DNA of 64,000 nucleotides, taken from the NCBI GenBank assembly GCA_031841125.1, contig CM063108.1, positions 56,752,122-56,816,121 of the forward strand. The letters run 5' to 3'. The translations under genes were made by a program, and so were the position numbers. Of the stretch, positions 1 through 12,770 are shown piece by piece; within the stretch, counting starts at the first letter, position 1, and each line of letters starts with the position of its first letter. The notes below the pieces were generated by a model that saw only the letters and a list, made by a program, of their open reading frames with translations, ran no database searches and was not told where the DNA came from. The DNA comes from Acanthococcus lagerstroemiae (lineage: Eukaryota; Arthropoda; Insecta; Hemiptera; Eriococcidae).

Positions 1-974
1 TGTGAATAATTGCTAGGTTTTTCATTCTGTTTAACGCCTTGTCGAGATACAGTCTATGGCCTTGTATTCTGTTAATAGTGAGGTTTATTGCCTGTTCCTC
101 TTCACTGATGTTGTTGTATTTATTTTATTTTTTCTTTATAAAATTTCGGTTAATCATTATACAGTCTTTTAAAAGTCATTGCAACTGTAGCCCTAATTAA
201 GTATACTTTTGAGATGCGGAGGAACAAGAAAACCCGTTTAATTGTTTTTAAACTAGCATAGTCCTATTTCTGAATCCTAATGAAGTTTCTCTTCTCCTCA
301 GTTTCTGCCTACCGGACTGCCTAAGTCGTGTGTTCTGAATTACTTACCTGTAAAAGGAAACATCGCTTAGCCACACTTCCAGTTTGTATGCCGCTCCTGA
401 TGGCATTGAAAAGTTAAAGTGTGTGGTGTATACTTACCTCTTTTACATTTATGGTTCTATCGCGTGGGAAACCTGAAAATATTGACATAATGCCTATCGT
501 ATTTGTAATTTGACTTTCGTCTAATGGTCGGCGTACTGCGGAAATTTTAAAACTTGGTTAGTTGTAGCCTAACTCCAACATTGTTATTTTATGGAACGGA
601 ACGTGAAAGAAGGCTTGTAAAATACTCTCAATGTGGGCAACGTCTGCGGAAGGAGGCTATGTTCAAGCTTTGATTTGTGTAACGATATCAATTTCAGATT
701 TGTGTTTTTTTACGGGCTCTAGGTCAGAGATACTTGTTTAATCATCTCACCTCGTTTTTTTCTCTTTTCCTGTCTTTCTTCAGTGAGCAGGTGTTCATAA
801 TTTTGAATTCCTGAATGAAAGGTCACTCGACTGACTATATGAGCCTTGCGCGGAAAATGCGGAATTCCGATACATTGTTTTCATTGTTTCAAGTTATTCT
901 AGGTTTGTTCCAAGTGCTGTAATAGATTAAATTATTCTGGGGCCTACACGTAGAAATTCAAAATTAAAAATGCT
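1..974. other. Unrecognised AT-rich intergenic or intronic sequence
   Basis: No protein similarity, tandem repeat or transposon terminus is recognisable here. The only point of note is a minus-strand splice-like motif at 342-360, listed separately. Confidence 0.5.
342..360 (-). promoter_or_regulatory. Candidate recursive splice site (zero-length exon)
   Basis: Read on the minus strand, a pyrimidine-rich stretch ends in ACAG and is followed at once by GTAAGTA, so a good 3' splice site abuts a good 5' splice site with no exon between. This is the form of ratchet points in long insect introns. The CAGGTAAG core alone is expected by chance about once per strand in a window this size, so the call rests on the added pyrimidine tract and is weak. 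Confidence 0.22.
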
Positions 975-1296
975 TCAAAAATAACCGAGCACCTTAGAGT
1001 GTTGAAGAGTCACATGTCTCGAGGGATCCTAAATAACTGTGAAGGAGTTTAAAAGTTGTAAATGAGTTTAGTCGTATCGAATCTTAAGAAATAGTAAGAA
1101 GCCTTAAAAAGTTATGAAAAGTCGTGATCAGCTCTATCAGAGTCTTTACCTTGTATGGAAGAGCCATAAAGAGCTTGAGTTAAAGTCTTGAACAATCTTA
1201 GGAAATCTTTAAAAAGTTTAGAAGAGCTTCGAAGAGCATCTGCTTGTGGTAGACAAGCATGGAAAAATATTTCAAACTCTTATCAAGTTTTGAAGA

Positions 1297-1489
1297 CAGT
1301 GGTGGAGCAAGAAATTTGCCGCCCGTGGACAAAAAATGTTTGTGCCGGCGACAGCAACGTTGAAGAAATCATGTTTGGTTCATTTTCCTGACTGAATAAA
1401 AAAATTTCAGTTCTGAAAGTTTGCCGCTTTTTGGAAAAAGTGCCGCCTGGAGACATGTCACCCTTGTCGCCTCCCTAGTTACGCCACTG
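1297..1489. mobile_element. hAT-type MITE with CAGTGG ends
   Basis: The 193-bp element begins CAGTGGTGGAGC and ends TAGTTACGCCACTG, so its termini are imperfect inverted repeats of the CAGTGGCGTA hAT type. It is flanked by TTTGAAGA on the left (1289-1296) and CTTGAAGA on the right (1490-1497), an 8-bp target duplication with one change. It has no coding capacity and would have depended on a hAT transposase supplied in trans. The flanking repeat block itself contains many TTGAAGA words, which slightly weakens the duplication as evidence. Confidence 0.72.
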
Positions 1490-1867
1490 CTTGAAGAGTA
1501 TTAATAATTTAAGTTTGGAAGAATAGTAAAACGTCTTAATCAAGTTGTGAATAGTCAGTCGTGTCTTGCACAATACCTTCTAGAGGGTTCTAAAAAGTCG
1601 GGGAGAGTTTTGATTTAGAATTAATGAGTCCTAGGTTTGAGGATCAGTCTTATATAAGTGCCGGAAAACATCGAAGATTAACACATTTTGATCGTAATTT
1701 GAAGAGCCTTAATAAGTTTGAAGGAGTCCTTTTCTAATTTGCTCTCAACCCGAGCCCTGGAATCCGCCCTTTCGAACATTACCTCAGAGACGTCGAGGAG
1801 GCTGTTAGAGCTGTCTTAGCTCGCTTCCGTTCTGGCGGAAAACCCGGCCTAGGTCAAAATCTGGCGA

Positions 1868-1943
1868 GTTGCTACGTGGGCTCGAACCCAGGACCTCCGG
1901 ATTCCGAGACCAACGCCCTATCCACTCGGCCAACCAGACCCCA
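1868..1943 (-). mobile_element. tRNA-derived SINE head or tRNA pseudogene
   Basis: On the minus strand the sequence carries an RNA polymerase III A box (TGGCCGAGTGG) and, about 45 bases on, a B box (GGTTCGAGCCC). The spacing and the D-arm and T-arm words match a tRNA. The anticodon arm would have a CTCGGAA loop (CGG anticodon), but its stem contains a mismatch and the T stem does not close properly, so it is unlikely to be a working tRNA. The layout fits the 5' head of a tRNA-derived SINE. No second copy is seen in this window. Confidence 0.55.
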
Positions 1944-2060
1944 TGAATTTGAAAGAGTACAGTGAGTCTTAAATGAATTTTAAACAGTTTTATCGAATCT
2001 GAAGCAAGGTTGTTTGAAGTGTTTAAAGTTTTAAGCAAGTCTGGGAGATCTGAAAGATTC

Positions 2061-4371
2061 TTACATGAGCATGCTTGTGTTATGGGCCACTCTCTCCTTC
2101 CCCATGGGAGAAAATTTTATGGTATCGTATAATGAATTATAATGAACGTTTAAGATGTTCTAGAAATTGTCACCGATTCGCAAGACAGTGAGGAGTCTTT
2201 TGTGTGAGGGGAAATGAATAAAGCAGATTTTGGAGGAACAAGTTTCACCTAGAGAAGTGAATGGATTTTCTAGTCAGAACAATGGATTTTTTCTTTTGCT
2301 TAGGGAGTGGAAAACCAAAGTTGCCAGATGACATTGTCACCCATTTGCAGCCCCCTGATTACGATCTTGCAACCATTAATGGTCCTGCCCAGTTGAGAAT
2401 CAATAACTTGAGAAAATGTGACTACACCTTCAATGGGTTCTATCACATTCGTACCCTGTCTGGATTTCCCACTCCATGGTTACATCCCGGAACCGCCTCT
2501 GAGCCTAACAGGCCTATACGTTAGCCTAGAATAATTTTTTTATTTTAATTCAAGTCAACTGGAATAGATTTAATAAGAAACACACTGAAATCCCACATTT
2601 GAAATATGAAGCGCCAAAGTTTTAGAATTACCTATGTTTTCCTTGTGAAGCGAAATTCTGGCTTCATTCGAAGTCACAGAAGCCACAAATTTGGTCTACT
2701 TGGTCTAGAGGCCGTTTCAGCCAAGTCCGTCTTGCACGTGCGTAATTGAAGAGGAAGAAATTTCAATTTACATTTCAAGCATCTACTGTCCTGCGATAAT
2801 TTCGGGATACTCGATTATCATGCATAATGTGAAGCAGGCTAGTAGGTGGTTACTGACTCATTCTCCTCGAATTTGGCCATACTATAAAACTTCACGAATA
2901 AAAGGGTATTTTTGGTTTTTTCAACCTTAGTACTTCGAATCCTTTTTTACCATTTTCAATCGCATTTAAATAGAAATAGCAGTAACGCTGCAAATATTTA
3001 ATGTTAGATCCGAATTTAATATTCCTCTAAGTAACGGTTGATTCTTTGTGATCATTCTTTTTTCTGTAAACAGCTCGTTTTTTTTTCCACCTTAAAAACT
3101 TGATTTTATTTGCTCGTGCATTGTTGATAATATGTATGCTGAATTGATTTGTCCTAATTAGAATCTCAGCAATGGGCTTTGCTGTGTTTTCGTCTCCTAC
3201 GACTTTTCCGTGACGAAGTAATGAATAAATGAATGAGACAGCGTGGTGTACCCGATAATTAAAGTGGCGATATTATCGATCGCAGTTCGGATCAATTTTA
3301 CTCATTCGAATGATTTCCATTTTGTCGATCGTTTCCCGTGACTGTAGAAAGTAAATTTGTGAAATTTCTTCTCCATTTATCATCGTGTCATTGATAACTC
3401 TCGTCTCCCGATCGAGTACCATACCAGTGAGACATTTTTAATAAGTCTCTTCTTCGATTTTTCTTTTTCGCATTTTCATTTTCTTCTGTTGTTCTTTGTA
3501 TTTTCGTATTGTTTTATCGAATGACGACAGTTTTGCATCAGTTGGAGTTCTATCGGTAATTTTCTCATGCAGGCACGTTTCAAGGAAATCTGGTTTTTCG
3601 TTCGTCGTTATTTCGGATTTCCGGATGGTTTTTCTTTCTCTCACTCTCTCTCTCTCTTCTTTTTCTCTCTCTTTCTCTTTCGTTTACTCCTTGTTTGTTG
3701 ATTTCCACGGCATCGAGAGTCGCACCTCTGGTGTACGAGGAAAGGTTAACTTACGTTTTATACGCGGCATAAAAAATGATTGATTTACGGTAGCGTCAAT
3801 GGAATCTGATTTTATTGCGAATGGTCGAAGTGTACAGCAGTGCAGTCGAAATGTTCGGAGTCATTCGCCATTTACCTTGATTTGCCCCCTGAACACGCCA
3901 CAACGTTTCTCGTGTACGTTTCCTGTCATTACTGCAATCGTACGGCTGTACATGAAACTGGAATTCAGACTTCGGTTTTTGGGTGAATACGTCTCAGTTA
4001 TCTGCACCGTAATCTTTCCTATAAGTATTGAAGCCACCCTAAGTGTATGACAAGGAATACAGCTGCACTTGATCATGCACTTGAGGCGAAGGGCGAGCAG
4101 ATTGGAAGAGCTGTCGAAAGGAAAAGAAAAGTCGACCTTCGTAAATGGAGCCCGTTGGTGAGATTGTTGAGGGCCCTTTTTGTTTCTTGATGAGAAAGCT
4201 AGTTACGATTTGAAAAAGCTAAAATATCGAGATTTGGTGAACCCTCATTCATAATATTGTATTCGCGAACAGAGTGCTTTTGTTCAGACCTTAAAATCTT
4301 GTACACGTCTCAGTATAAGTTCATTGTCTTGGAGAATGCTCTGAACACAAATTACGGAACATTTGCCAGAT
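2061..4371. other. Unrecognised intergenic sequence with a CT-rich tract
   Basis: No family is recognisable. An 87-codon open frame at 2261-2524 (plus) has no recognisable domain and no supporting context. A CT microsatellite lies near 3637. The rest looks like unique sequence. Confidence 0.45.
3637..3692. repeat. CT-rich microsatellite
   Basis: An interrupted run of CT and CTTT units. It creates long serine, leucine and phenylalanine frames on the plus strand and arginine, lysine and glutamate frames on the minus strand, which should not be read as genes. Confidence 0.8.
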
Positions 4372-4379
4372 TAACCCGC

Positions 4380-4640
4380 CAGGGACGTTGCGAAGAGTTT
4401 TTCGGGGGCAGAAATTGTGAACGTTCGAAACTCAACTCAAAATTTCCAATTATCAGAAGTTTTTGAATTTTTTGGATTTTCCCAACTTTTGATCCATCTA
4501 CTAACATCTCCCGATTCCGGTGGAAGCTCCCGTGCCCACACCCCTTATTTTCGTCCCTAACTGAAATGGTAAATTTTCCCAATTGCGGAGTGAAAAATGC
4601 TTACGGGGAGGAGATCCCTCTCCCCATCGGTACGTTCCTG
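4380..4640. mobile_element. hAT-type MITE with CAGGGACG ends and perfect 8-bp TSD
   Basis: This 261-bp element starts CAGGGACGTTGCG and ends GGTACGTTCCTG, so its termini are imperfect inverted repeats. TAACCCGC flanks it exactly on both sides (4372-4379 and 4641-4648). The left two-thirds matches the MITE at 14856-15086 in the same orientation (shared GCGAAGAGTTTTT, CCAACTTTT and TGATCCATCTA-like words). The last 80 bases match, in reverse complement, the left end of the element at 62837-63197. All three belong to one family. Confidence 0.82.
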
Positions 4641-7600
4641 TAACCCGCTAATGATGTAAGGAGGCCGTAGATGTACAAAATCTCTGAATTAAGCACGCTA
4701 GACACCCCTTTTTTTTCGCAGTGATGGGCTTCAGAACGATTTGAATGAAGTGGACTAGCTATCTATTAGGGTGCAACGTTCGACAGTCCAAGTATAATGG
4801 TTTACCAACCCTATTATTTCAAGGGAAGTTTAGTACAGTGTGATAACTTTTTTTTATCCTTTATCAGGAGTAGGGTGGATAGAGAAATGCGTAGGTACAA
4901 AAATAAAATTAGGACTACGTAAGGAAAAATTAAAGGGCGGGCAAATAAATGTGTACCTAAAGAAATAACGAAGGATAGTCGGACTCAACAATTATATAAA
5001 ATTAGGACTAGTAAGAAAAAAGTAAATAGAAATCAAATCTTTTTTTCTCTTTTTTTTCAGATTTTACAAACATTCCTCCTTTGGAAGAATAATGTCTTAT
5101 TTATGGACAATTTCCATTTTTTCTATTTTGTAATTACCTATTTAATCTCTGCGCCAGCATAGCTAGGTTTGTACGTGTGTACGTGGCTGACAAAATACTT
5201 GGATCGGTCAATGGGTCAATGGTAAAACAATTTAAGTCACTTTTTCGGAATTTTACAGGAGACACCAAAAACGTTTCACAGCGGTTTTATAAGGGTAGTT
5301 TATGGTATAGCTTTAAAAAGTAATTTATTGTACCCCCTTCTAGCACAGATTTAAATATTTTAGCTATGGTAGATGCGTCTTGGGACACAAAATTGGTTTG
5401 TGCAAAGAAACGATTTTCATAAAAATGTGACTTAAGTGGTTTTGAGCATACCCAATTCACTTACAGCAGTCGATTTAAATTAGTAGCGATACTTGGTTGC
5501 CTTTTTTGGTAATGCATCTTTTACCCCCTTTGTAGCTAAATTTTAAAATCAGCTGTTTTGTTTTTTTATTTGATCCATTTGAAAAACTTCTGTTGTTGAT
5601 TCATTTATTATTATTATTTTTTGTAGAACATTTCAAAATTAACAAGCTCACAAACAGCGAATAAAACATTTACTCATGGATAACAAAGGGTGAAACGGGG
5701 TGGAGCAAATAGGTAATTGTAAATAAACTATGTTGTGAGAAAATCGGTTGCTAACTAAACTTTCCTATGCTACGGAACAATTTTTTACAATCTTCGATTA
5801 TAGTTGAAAAAAAAATCATTTTTTTAAAGGTTTTAATTAAAAAATGTAACAAACAGGTGAGAGGGTAGAATGGAGGGGGTGACCCCGCCTGTCGCATCTC
5901 AAGTTCCTCTGTCAGAATTCAACCGATTTTTGTGGAATTTCGTATTATTTACAACCTTGGAATATACACACGTAGGGCATGTTAACTACTTTTCCCACTC
6001 CCTCTAAAAAATGGTCTATCCTTACCAGAATGTTTGCATGTAACTTGCGCGGAAACTAAAACGAAATGCAAAAATGTAATTCACAAACTCCATTCTTAAA
6101 TTCTTCGTGAATACTACTTGCAAATATCAAATCGACCCCTCTGATATTCCCGCTGTGATTCTTCGAGAAAGTTCTCTGATTTTAATATGAGTTTTCAAAT
6201 CCTTATCAGTGAAAAAATGTAAACAAGAATACCCTGTTAGTATTTACTCTCTTGTAATATGTTACCCAGTTACTTTGACAATTTGTCTCAGTAGTTCGCT
6301 ACTATCCTAAATTTTTTCCAAGAAGTTGTACTTCGCCATCAATCTTGTATACCAAGCCAAAAAAAAGGTTATGAAAAAAGTCGAGGAGAACAAGGTGAAC
6401 CAAAAGGGTAATACACTCGGAAATTCGTGAAAAATTGTAGCAATTTTTGAAAATAAGCAAATAATTTGCAAATTTGCTAAAAAAATTGGCAATTAGCAGG
6501 AGTTAATTTACGCATAAATTTCGTATTTTTAAAAGAATTTGGAAAATACTAGGAAGGTTAAAAAAGTGTAAACTAGGAAAGTTACAAGTTTTTGAGTAAA
6601 TTTCGAGTTCACTAAACGAAATAAGAAGTTCAACAAATTAAAAATCACTAATACCGGATTTACTAAAAAAAAATTGGATTTACGGATTCGAAGTCGGAAA
6701 ACAAAAATAAGAGGATATGTTCTACAATAACTGAAACCAACTACAAAATGAATTTTGAAATGGAAACTTCGAGAGTTGCATCACTTAGACGTAAACTGAG
6801 ATATCGCTGCCCCTGTAGGTTACAAGACAGGCAAATCACTATACACGTAATAATTGAGCGTACTTCTAATAGTAGGGTTGTTCATTCATCGAGCCCTGTA
6901 CGAATGGGAGGTGGTCCCCCTTCCCTTTCCTAAAAATTACCATTATTGATTTATGTAATCGGTCTCATCGCGCGAAATAAATTGCTAATTAAATTATTTA
7001 TCCACATTGTGAGGATGTGCCCGAATTGGCCATATTAGTTAATCCTCTTTCAACTGGGTGAGCAGTTACCTTATCTTGACAAGAGTCTGATACTGATTCC
7101 ATTGTGGAGGTGTAGTGTCGTTATGAGGCTGCTGATGAAGTATAACCCGAAAAGTCACTTGTTGATTGTATTTAAATGAAAAACTGGTATATTCATTCGA
7201 CCATCATTGGAAATACGTTGTATGTCTACTCTTACTTTTGAAGAGGCTCAGCGCATTATAAGTTTTCATAAAATCCGGTATTATGCCAGCTTGAGAAGAT
7301 AACTAGATATGAAAATTCCATTTTTCTCGTTAGTTGAAAATTTTTATTAGGATTTTTCTTGATGGGAATTTCCAAAACTTTGGAAGTATTCGTATCTAAT
7401 TCATAAGAAAACTGATTTTGTGAACATCTTGCTAGACTCAATTCATATGCGTCGCCAGAAAAGGTCCGTTAGATCTTCTTTTACAAAGGTCAAAAATATT
7501 ACTTCTATTGACCAAAGCTGAGGAGTCCCTTGAAAAGCCCGGGTTGGCAAAACTATATTCACTAAGTCAAAATACGCTGTCTGCTTACATGCTTGAAGGT

Positions 7601-8021
7601 GGACCTTTCACCCTCGTCGGCCTCACATCGTGTCTTTGTTTACCAACGATTGCACACATCAACACTAAGTCGATAAAAATTTGGACCCATACCCATATTC
7701 TCCTCCCCCGCGCAATGTTAATTATGCCCTCTAGCGTTTCTTGTTCTAATCCGGTTATCGCCATCTCCAGTCCTCTTCTTCCTCGGGGCGGTTTCCCCTC
7801 GATCTTGTACGGCGAGTGTGAATAATCATTCATCTCCAGTTTTGTAACCAAGTATTTCCTTTCCTTCTCCGGATGTCATCTGCCTGGACCATCTATCTTC
7901 TCCATTCCGCTATCCTGGAGCACTTCTTTTTTCGTTTTCTGATCTGCTGGCGGGGGCCCATATTGGGGCAACATAGGACCAAATAGGTCTGATTATCGAA
8001 AGATATATCTGTCTTTTATTT
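4641..8021. other. Unrecognised sequence, partly duplicated
   Basis: A short direct repeat of the word AAAATTAGGACTA recurs at about 4902 and 5000. 6300-6700 is very AT-rich. An 88-codon minus frame at 7585-7851 lies just beyond the 3' end of the Jockey remnant but has no recognisable domain. No terminus or target duplication was found that would define an element. Confidence 0.4.
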
Positions 8022-9000
8022 TCAAGTGAAAGGGGTGATTTCCTGCCGAGCAACCACACCAGTTTGGAATTTCAGTGAGGTAGCTTTTGTTTTGATTTCG
8101 AGATGAGTTTTCCATGTGAGGGCTGGGTCCAGATGGACCCCGAGGTACTGCTCGATGGAAATTGAGGGATCCTTGCGCAGCTTGAAAATCATATGTATAG
8201 ATTTATCTGCGTTGAGTGCAATTTTCCAGTCCTGGGTCCACCTGACCACTTCGTGTAGGTGGGATTGTAGGCGCTGCTCTGTAGCTACGTTGAGATCCTT
8301 GTGACGAGAGAGTGCACCAGGATCGTCTACAAACACAGTGTTAACAACGCTCTTAGTAGTTGGGAGGTCAGCTGTGTGTACAGGAGGTATAAAATAGACC
8401 CCAGTACTCTGCCCTGCGGAACGCCTGCTCCCACCGGGAGACAGTCCGAGTTGGTCGCCTTGTAACAGACGTAGAACTTCCTATTGCCGAGGTAGGGTCG
8501 GATTATTTGCACCAGATGAAGTGGGGGCATACGTTTCAGCTTATGAAGCAAACCATCGTGCCAGGCACGATCAAAAGCTTGGGCCACGTACGTACAGGAA
8601 TACTGCTGGGCAGTACTCTTTGTTTTACCGTGCCTTGCTAGCTTGCTTTACAACTCGATGAACTTGCTCCGTGGTGGCGTGTTTACGTCGGAAGCCACAC
8701 TGGAAGTCAGGGATCAGATTTCTTTCCTCGATGATAGGCAAGAGTTTATGCATCGATATTTTTTCAAATAGTTTGCTCGTAATGGATAGCAACGAGATAG
8801 GTCTATATGACGATGGTTCTTCAGCTGTTTTACCCAGTTTCGGTATCGTAATAATCTTAGCCATCCTTCCAGGGTTCTGGGAAGTGCTTATGGGTGGGGA
8901 TCTGAGGATTGCGTTAAAGATTAGTGTGAGGTAGACCCTTAACATGGTGCCAGTAATTCTATATGGGCCTGGAGACTTCTTACCGGTGCGGAAATGTATC
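8022..9000 (-). pseudogene. Jockey-clade LINE reverse transcriptase remnant
   Basis: Three broken minus-strand frames read in order as a non-LTR reverse transcriptase. About 9000-8640 gives KSPGPYRITG, PSSYRPISLLS and SKLFEKI. 8587-8327 gives AQAFDRAWHDGLLHKL and GVPQGRVLGSILY. 8336-8022 gives FVDDPGALSRH, the position of the (F/Y)ADD catalytic box, followed by YLGVHLDPALTWKTH. A frameshift lies near 8370 just before the catalytic box, which reads FVDD instead of FADD, and another break lies near 8590-8625. There is no endonuclease, gag or N-terminal RT region, so the copy is 5'-truncated at about 9000 beside a mariner remnant. It is a dead retrotransposon. Confidence 0.88.
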
Positions 9001-9227
9001 GTAAATTGTCAGCAGTGTACAGCAGTGAAAATATCACGATGCGTCGTCATGTGGACAGAACGCTATAACAACACCACGATGAAGGGCAAAGCGGCCGCCC
9101 ATCAGATGTTCTCTCTGTGCGCACTCTGTTAAAAGAAAACCGGTGATTCACTATTTCTGATATACTTCACAAGATAGCGACACGTTATTTCAGCCCTGAT
9201 CTGCAATCAAATACAAATGTCGTGGAT

Positions 9228-9660
9228 TTTTACAGCGACAAGTGTGGTTTCGTGAAAATGTACCGACTCATAGATCCCAGCTCGTTCAGTCCCACCTCAA
9301 GAATCTGATATGGAATTTTTGTGTGCATCCCCCTTACTCGCCAGATTTGGCCACTTTGGACTTCCACTTATTTTCGGGGTTGAAATGCGAGCTTGGGGGT
9401 CAGCGCTTTGCGAACGCAGGTGTACTGTGCTACGCGATCGAGACCGGTTTTCCGAAAATTGGGCGGTGCGTGGTACCCTTCCAGAATAGAAAAACTTGTG
9501 TACTGATTCAACAAATGTTTGGATTGTGTGGGGGATTATGTAGGAAAATAGCAAATTTCCTCACAACACACTCCTTTTTGTCCGACGTTTTTCAACTTCG
9601 TTTTGAGTTTTTTTTACAAAGAGTGTGACCTTACTTCTGAAACGACCCTGGTAGTAGCTG
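9228..9660 (+). pseudogene. Mariner transposase 3' remnant
   Basis: The plus frame gives RENVPTHRSQLVQSHLKN, then HPPYSPDLATLDFHLFSGLK and LGGQRF, the C-terminal catalytic part of a mariner (DD34D) transposase. The expected DNARPH motif reads ENVPTH, so the second catalytic Asp is Glu; exactly 34 residues separate it from the last Asp (SPDLATLD). After a frameshift near 9470 a second frame continues with YPSRIEKLVY, a stop, then FNKCLDCVGDYVGK, the usual mariner tail. About 100 bases later TTCTGAAACGACCCTGGTA looks like a mariner 3' terminus. The 5' half is missing. Confidence 0.85.
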
Positions 9661-10430
9661 AGAGACTAGGGATTATATCATCATACCTGGAACAACTTTC
9701 GGGGTGAAAGGCCTGATCTGCAACGTTTTATTGAGCCCCTTGATCTGGCGGTACCGAAACCCCGATCTCAAACCCAAACCACCTAACCAGAGACCGGATA
9801 ATCAACTGGTCGCCGTTCTCGACGTTTTCGTTTTCATTTGGCGGCAACTTTCACGCGTACGCGTCTTTAATTACCGCGTGCGCGCGATTAATTTGCGCCA
9901 GTCCGGTGCAACGTCGTATTCGTTCGCGCTGTACGTGCAGCTGCCGTTCGCCTCGCGGCCCCGGCGGGCAAAAACGCATTCAAAATATAAACGCGACGAA
10001 AAAGCCGGCGAACTAATTTAAGGAAGGAGTCCATTGCTCCATTCAGGTTATTATGAAGCTACTGCACAGCGCAAATGACCAACGACTTCCAAGAAGCACA
10101 TACGCCACAGGTAGATACTGGAGATGGCGCAAACCGTCAAGGACCTCGCTGCCATTGTCGATTTCCCTCCACAAAAGCCAGCAAATCTATTGTTTCCTTC
10201 GCCGCGTTATTTACCGCACAATGCTCTTGAAAATTAACTATGTTTTAGTATGTACGTGTCGAAGTTCGAAAAACTCCGCCCGAGCCTCTCTGCCCACGGG
10301 ACGCGAACGCTGGAGCGTATATAGCGCCAGAGTTGAATATGCTTTTATGAAAAATAAAAGAAGAAGAAAAATGAAAGGAACGGAAAGGGGAAAATATAAT
10401 ACGCGGATGCGGTAGCAGCCTCTGGCAACT
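9661..10430. other. CpG-rich, repeat-poor block
   Basis: From about 9800 to 10320 the sequence is rich in CG dinucleotides and free of recognisable transposons. The 105- and 120-codon plus frames show no domain. This could be promoter, enhancer or conserved noncoding DNA; nothing in it proves an exon. Confidence 0.35.
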
Positions 10431-12609
10431 AAAACAGAGAGAACAAATCTATATCATAATACACACGGATTCCTCATTCTTTAATGATGCTTCCTTCAAC
10501 ACCTCGAATGTATACACCTGTCTCCGTCTCTGTCTCTCTTTCTAGGCGTAATTTCGGTGGCGTGTTAATGACCCTGATTTTTGTGTACAAAGACGTTTCT
10601 CTCTCTGTCGTATATATATTGGTCGATCGTCGCAGAGTTTGGGCGAACGTTGTATAATACGAAGAGCTGCTCGTTATCACGAAAAAAGAAGAAAAGTCCA
10701 AGGCGATACACGATGATCACACGATCACCCTTGGCCAGCACGATCGGTTGCGAATCGATTACCGCGTTTCGAAAAGTCGATGTAATTAATTTCGAAACGA
10801 CCAGCTCGTTAGCTTGATCGTGAAAAGCGGCTCTGCGTACAGCTCGTTAATTTCATCTCGGCGGTGACATTTGAATATTGCGAGAGATGGAAGCCGGTGG
10901 CGTGGGAATCGCATACAGCGTGCCCAGGTATTACGTGGACCATCGTAGGAACGGAGGGGTGTTCGGGTTAGGACCCTCCCCCCTCTCTGTCGAAAAGAGC
11001 ATTTCAGAATGTATTCTAGCGCATTAATTGCAGCAATAAGATGACGGGATATGTGCTGTAGCGTTCACCCCCTCCCCTCCCAGACTGAGATCTTTGTACG
11101 CTGGCGATTACGTATCAATGGTGTAGTGCATAAAGGCCCTGTCTCTATTTTCTTGTAACTTGGAGACGTTAGATCTTCTGAAAGGAAAATTTTACGCTGT
11201 TTCCATTGCAAACCTGAATACTTAAGGCTTCGGTGAATAAACGATTGGCTGAGTCATTGACAACGCCCAGTTCACTGATGTACAATAAGTTTTTTTTTCA
11301 AAATGGCATAAGTCAGTTTTCGGTAATTCTGAGATAGCAACGCAGCCTGGTAGAGAATATGATGAAGTACAACCCAGTCGTGGTCTCAACCCTCTATGTT
11401 AGGTTTGATGTTCTATACGTTTTAAGTTGAAGTTTGTTTCCAAAGTCGCCTAAGTGCTATTGCGAACGCTGATAACAGTAATACAACTAGGCACCTGTTC
11501 ATTTTTGTTGTGTTAATACCATATTTAACACCAAAATGGTGTAAGAATCTATTTTTCGTAACATCCGTATTCTAGGCACCACTAGGCACTGGCCCATTCC
11601 TCGAAGCTGCAAACTTGGCCAGTTGGCCTGTCGAAGGAATGGTAGTACATATTTCTTCGAGGGTTTAAACAATAGGGATGATGTAGCGACAGGCAGAGCC
11701 CACTCACCCATAAGCACCATCTTCGTTCCCGCCACGATTGCGGAGGCTATCGAATCGTATGGTCAGTCTGATTTTTGTGCTGCTGTGCGCGCTCGATCTT
11801 TTAGTGTTTCTATTCTTGAATCGCGATTTTATGCATTTCCATTTGCAGAACCTTAGGTTAGTGCGCTCACCGTTTATGTGGGTCACTTATTGAGTATTCG
11901 CCTTCGATAGGTTACATAGAGTTACATTAGTCAGTACTTGATGATATGTTAGGTCAGGTATCGATCAACACGACTTTCTCGTGGACGCGATAGTACTCGG
12001 AAGGTAGTACTGAGGGTATGCAGAGTTTGGGGTAGCCAGGCTCATGCGACGATGTGCTTCCTCTGCTGATCTCCCGATCTTGAAGCTCTCTCAAGTGTAC
12101 GCTGAGGGGGGAACACCGAGTGTCCCCTTTGTGGAGCGGGATCGTCAGGACGATTCAGCTCTGAAGGGTCTGCACGGTGTGGAGGGTGAGCGCAAACCCC
12201 CACTGTTGGTCTGGCGGCAGGCTGGATCGGGGACAGGCAATGCTGAATTTGTCCAACCTCTCCCTTAAATTATTTGTTGTACATGAGTTAGTTAGGGACC
12301 TAAATACTCAGCCGTGTCTTCTTCTTCCGAACTGCAGGTAAATGGCGTGCGTAACGTCAAGCCAGGATCCACCTACATCGCAGCACCTAGATTAAGTATC
12401 AATGTAGATTTATTTTGATATACATCGTCTTTTTACTTTTAGTGTCATTTCTTCAGGACTTGTCAGTACTAGTGTTAGGTCGGTTTCTCCTTTACACCAT
12501 ACTCAAAAGTATTAAAGTAATTTATAGTATACCCCTGACTTACCTTCCCCTGGTTTACTCGCACACACATACGTATATATTATTATTCTTTTTCTTCTTT
12601 ACAATGGCC
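10431..12609. other. Unrecognised mixed sequence
   Basis: 10680-10920 is again CpG-rich. A TCTTCTTCTTCCGAACTGCAG|GTAAAT junction at 12337/12338 resembles an acceptor joined to a donor, but the donor is weak. The small frames at 11499-11856 and 12044-12268 have no recognisable domain. Confidence 0.35.
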
Positions 12610-12611
12610 TA

Positions 12612-12770
12612 AATCAGGCGGATCACCAACTTTGACGACCTTTCACAATGTTTTGAAAGATGGTAGGTTGTGTTAATACAGTATTTTACGTCAAAGTGAT
12701 CTAAGTTCGGTAGGTCACTAACTTTGACGACCTCTCATAGTATTTTGAAAGATGGTGGGATCATAATTTG
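12612..12770. repeat. Two-copy tandem duplication, 92-bp period
   Basis: The words CACYAACTTTGACGACCT and TTTTGAAAGATGGT occur in two successive units, with TTTGACGACC at 12631 and again at 12723. No coding content. Confidence 0.7.

Larger units (their letters stand above)
975..2060 (+). repeat. Degenerate short-motif repeat block (AGTCTTGAAGAG type)
   Basis: Variants of AGTCTTGA, GAAGAGTC, TTAAAAAGTTT and GAAGAGCTT recur every 10 to 25 bases over about 1 kb, without a fixed period. The same vocabulary reappears at 18596-18690, 20435-20665 and 30478-30552, and as its complement (GACTCTTCAAGAC) at 44190-44545 and 51760-52330. It looks like a highly decayed minisatellite family. A hAT MITE (1297-1489) and a tRNA-like piece (about 1868-1943) have landed inside this copy. 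Confidence 0.55.

Noticed and set aside
2261..2524. 87-codon plus frame with ordinary-looking composition
   Set aside because: No recognisable domain, promoter or splice context; kept only as a remark in the spacer description.
3496..3783. 95-codon serine-rich plus frame
   Set aside because: It is produced by a CT microsatellite.
12331..12345. Third recursive splice site (CTGCAG|GTAAAT)
   Set aside because: The donor half is weak and the pyrimidine tract is interrupted just before the AG.
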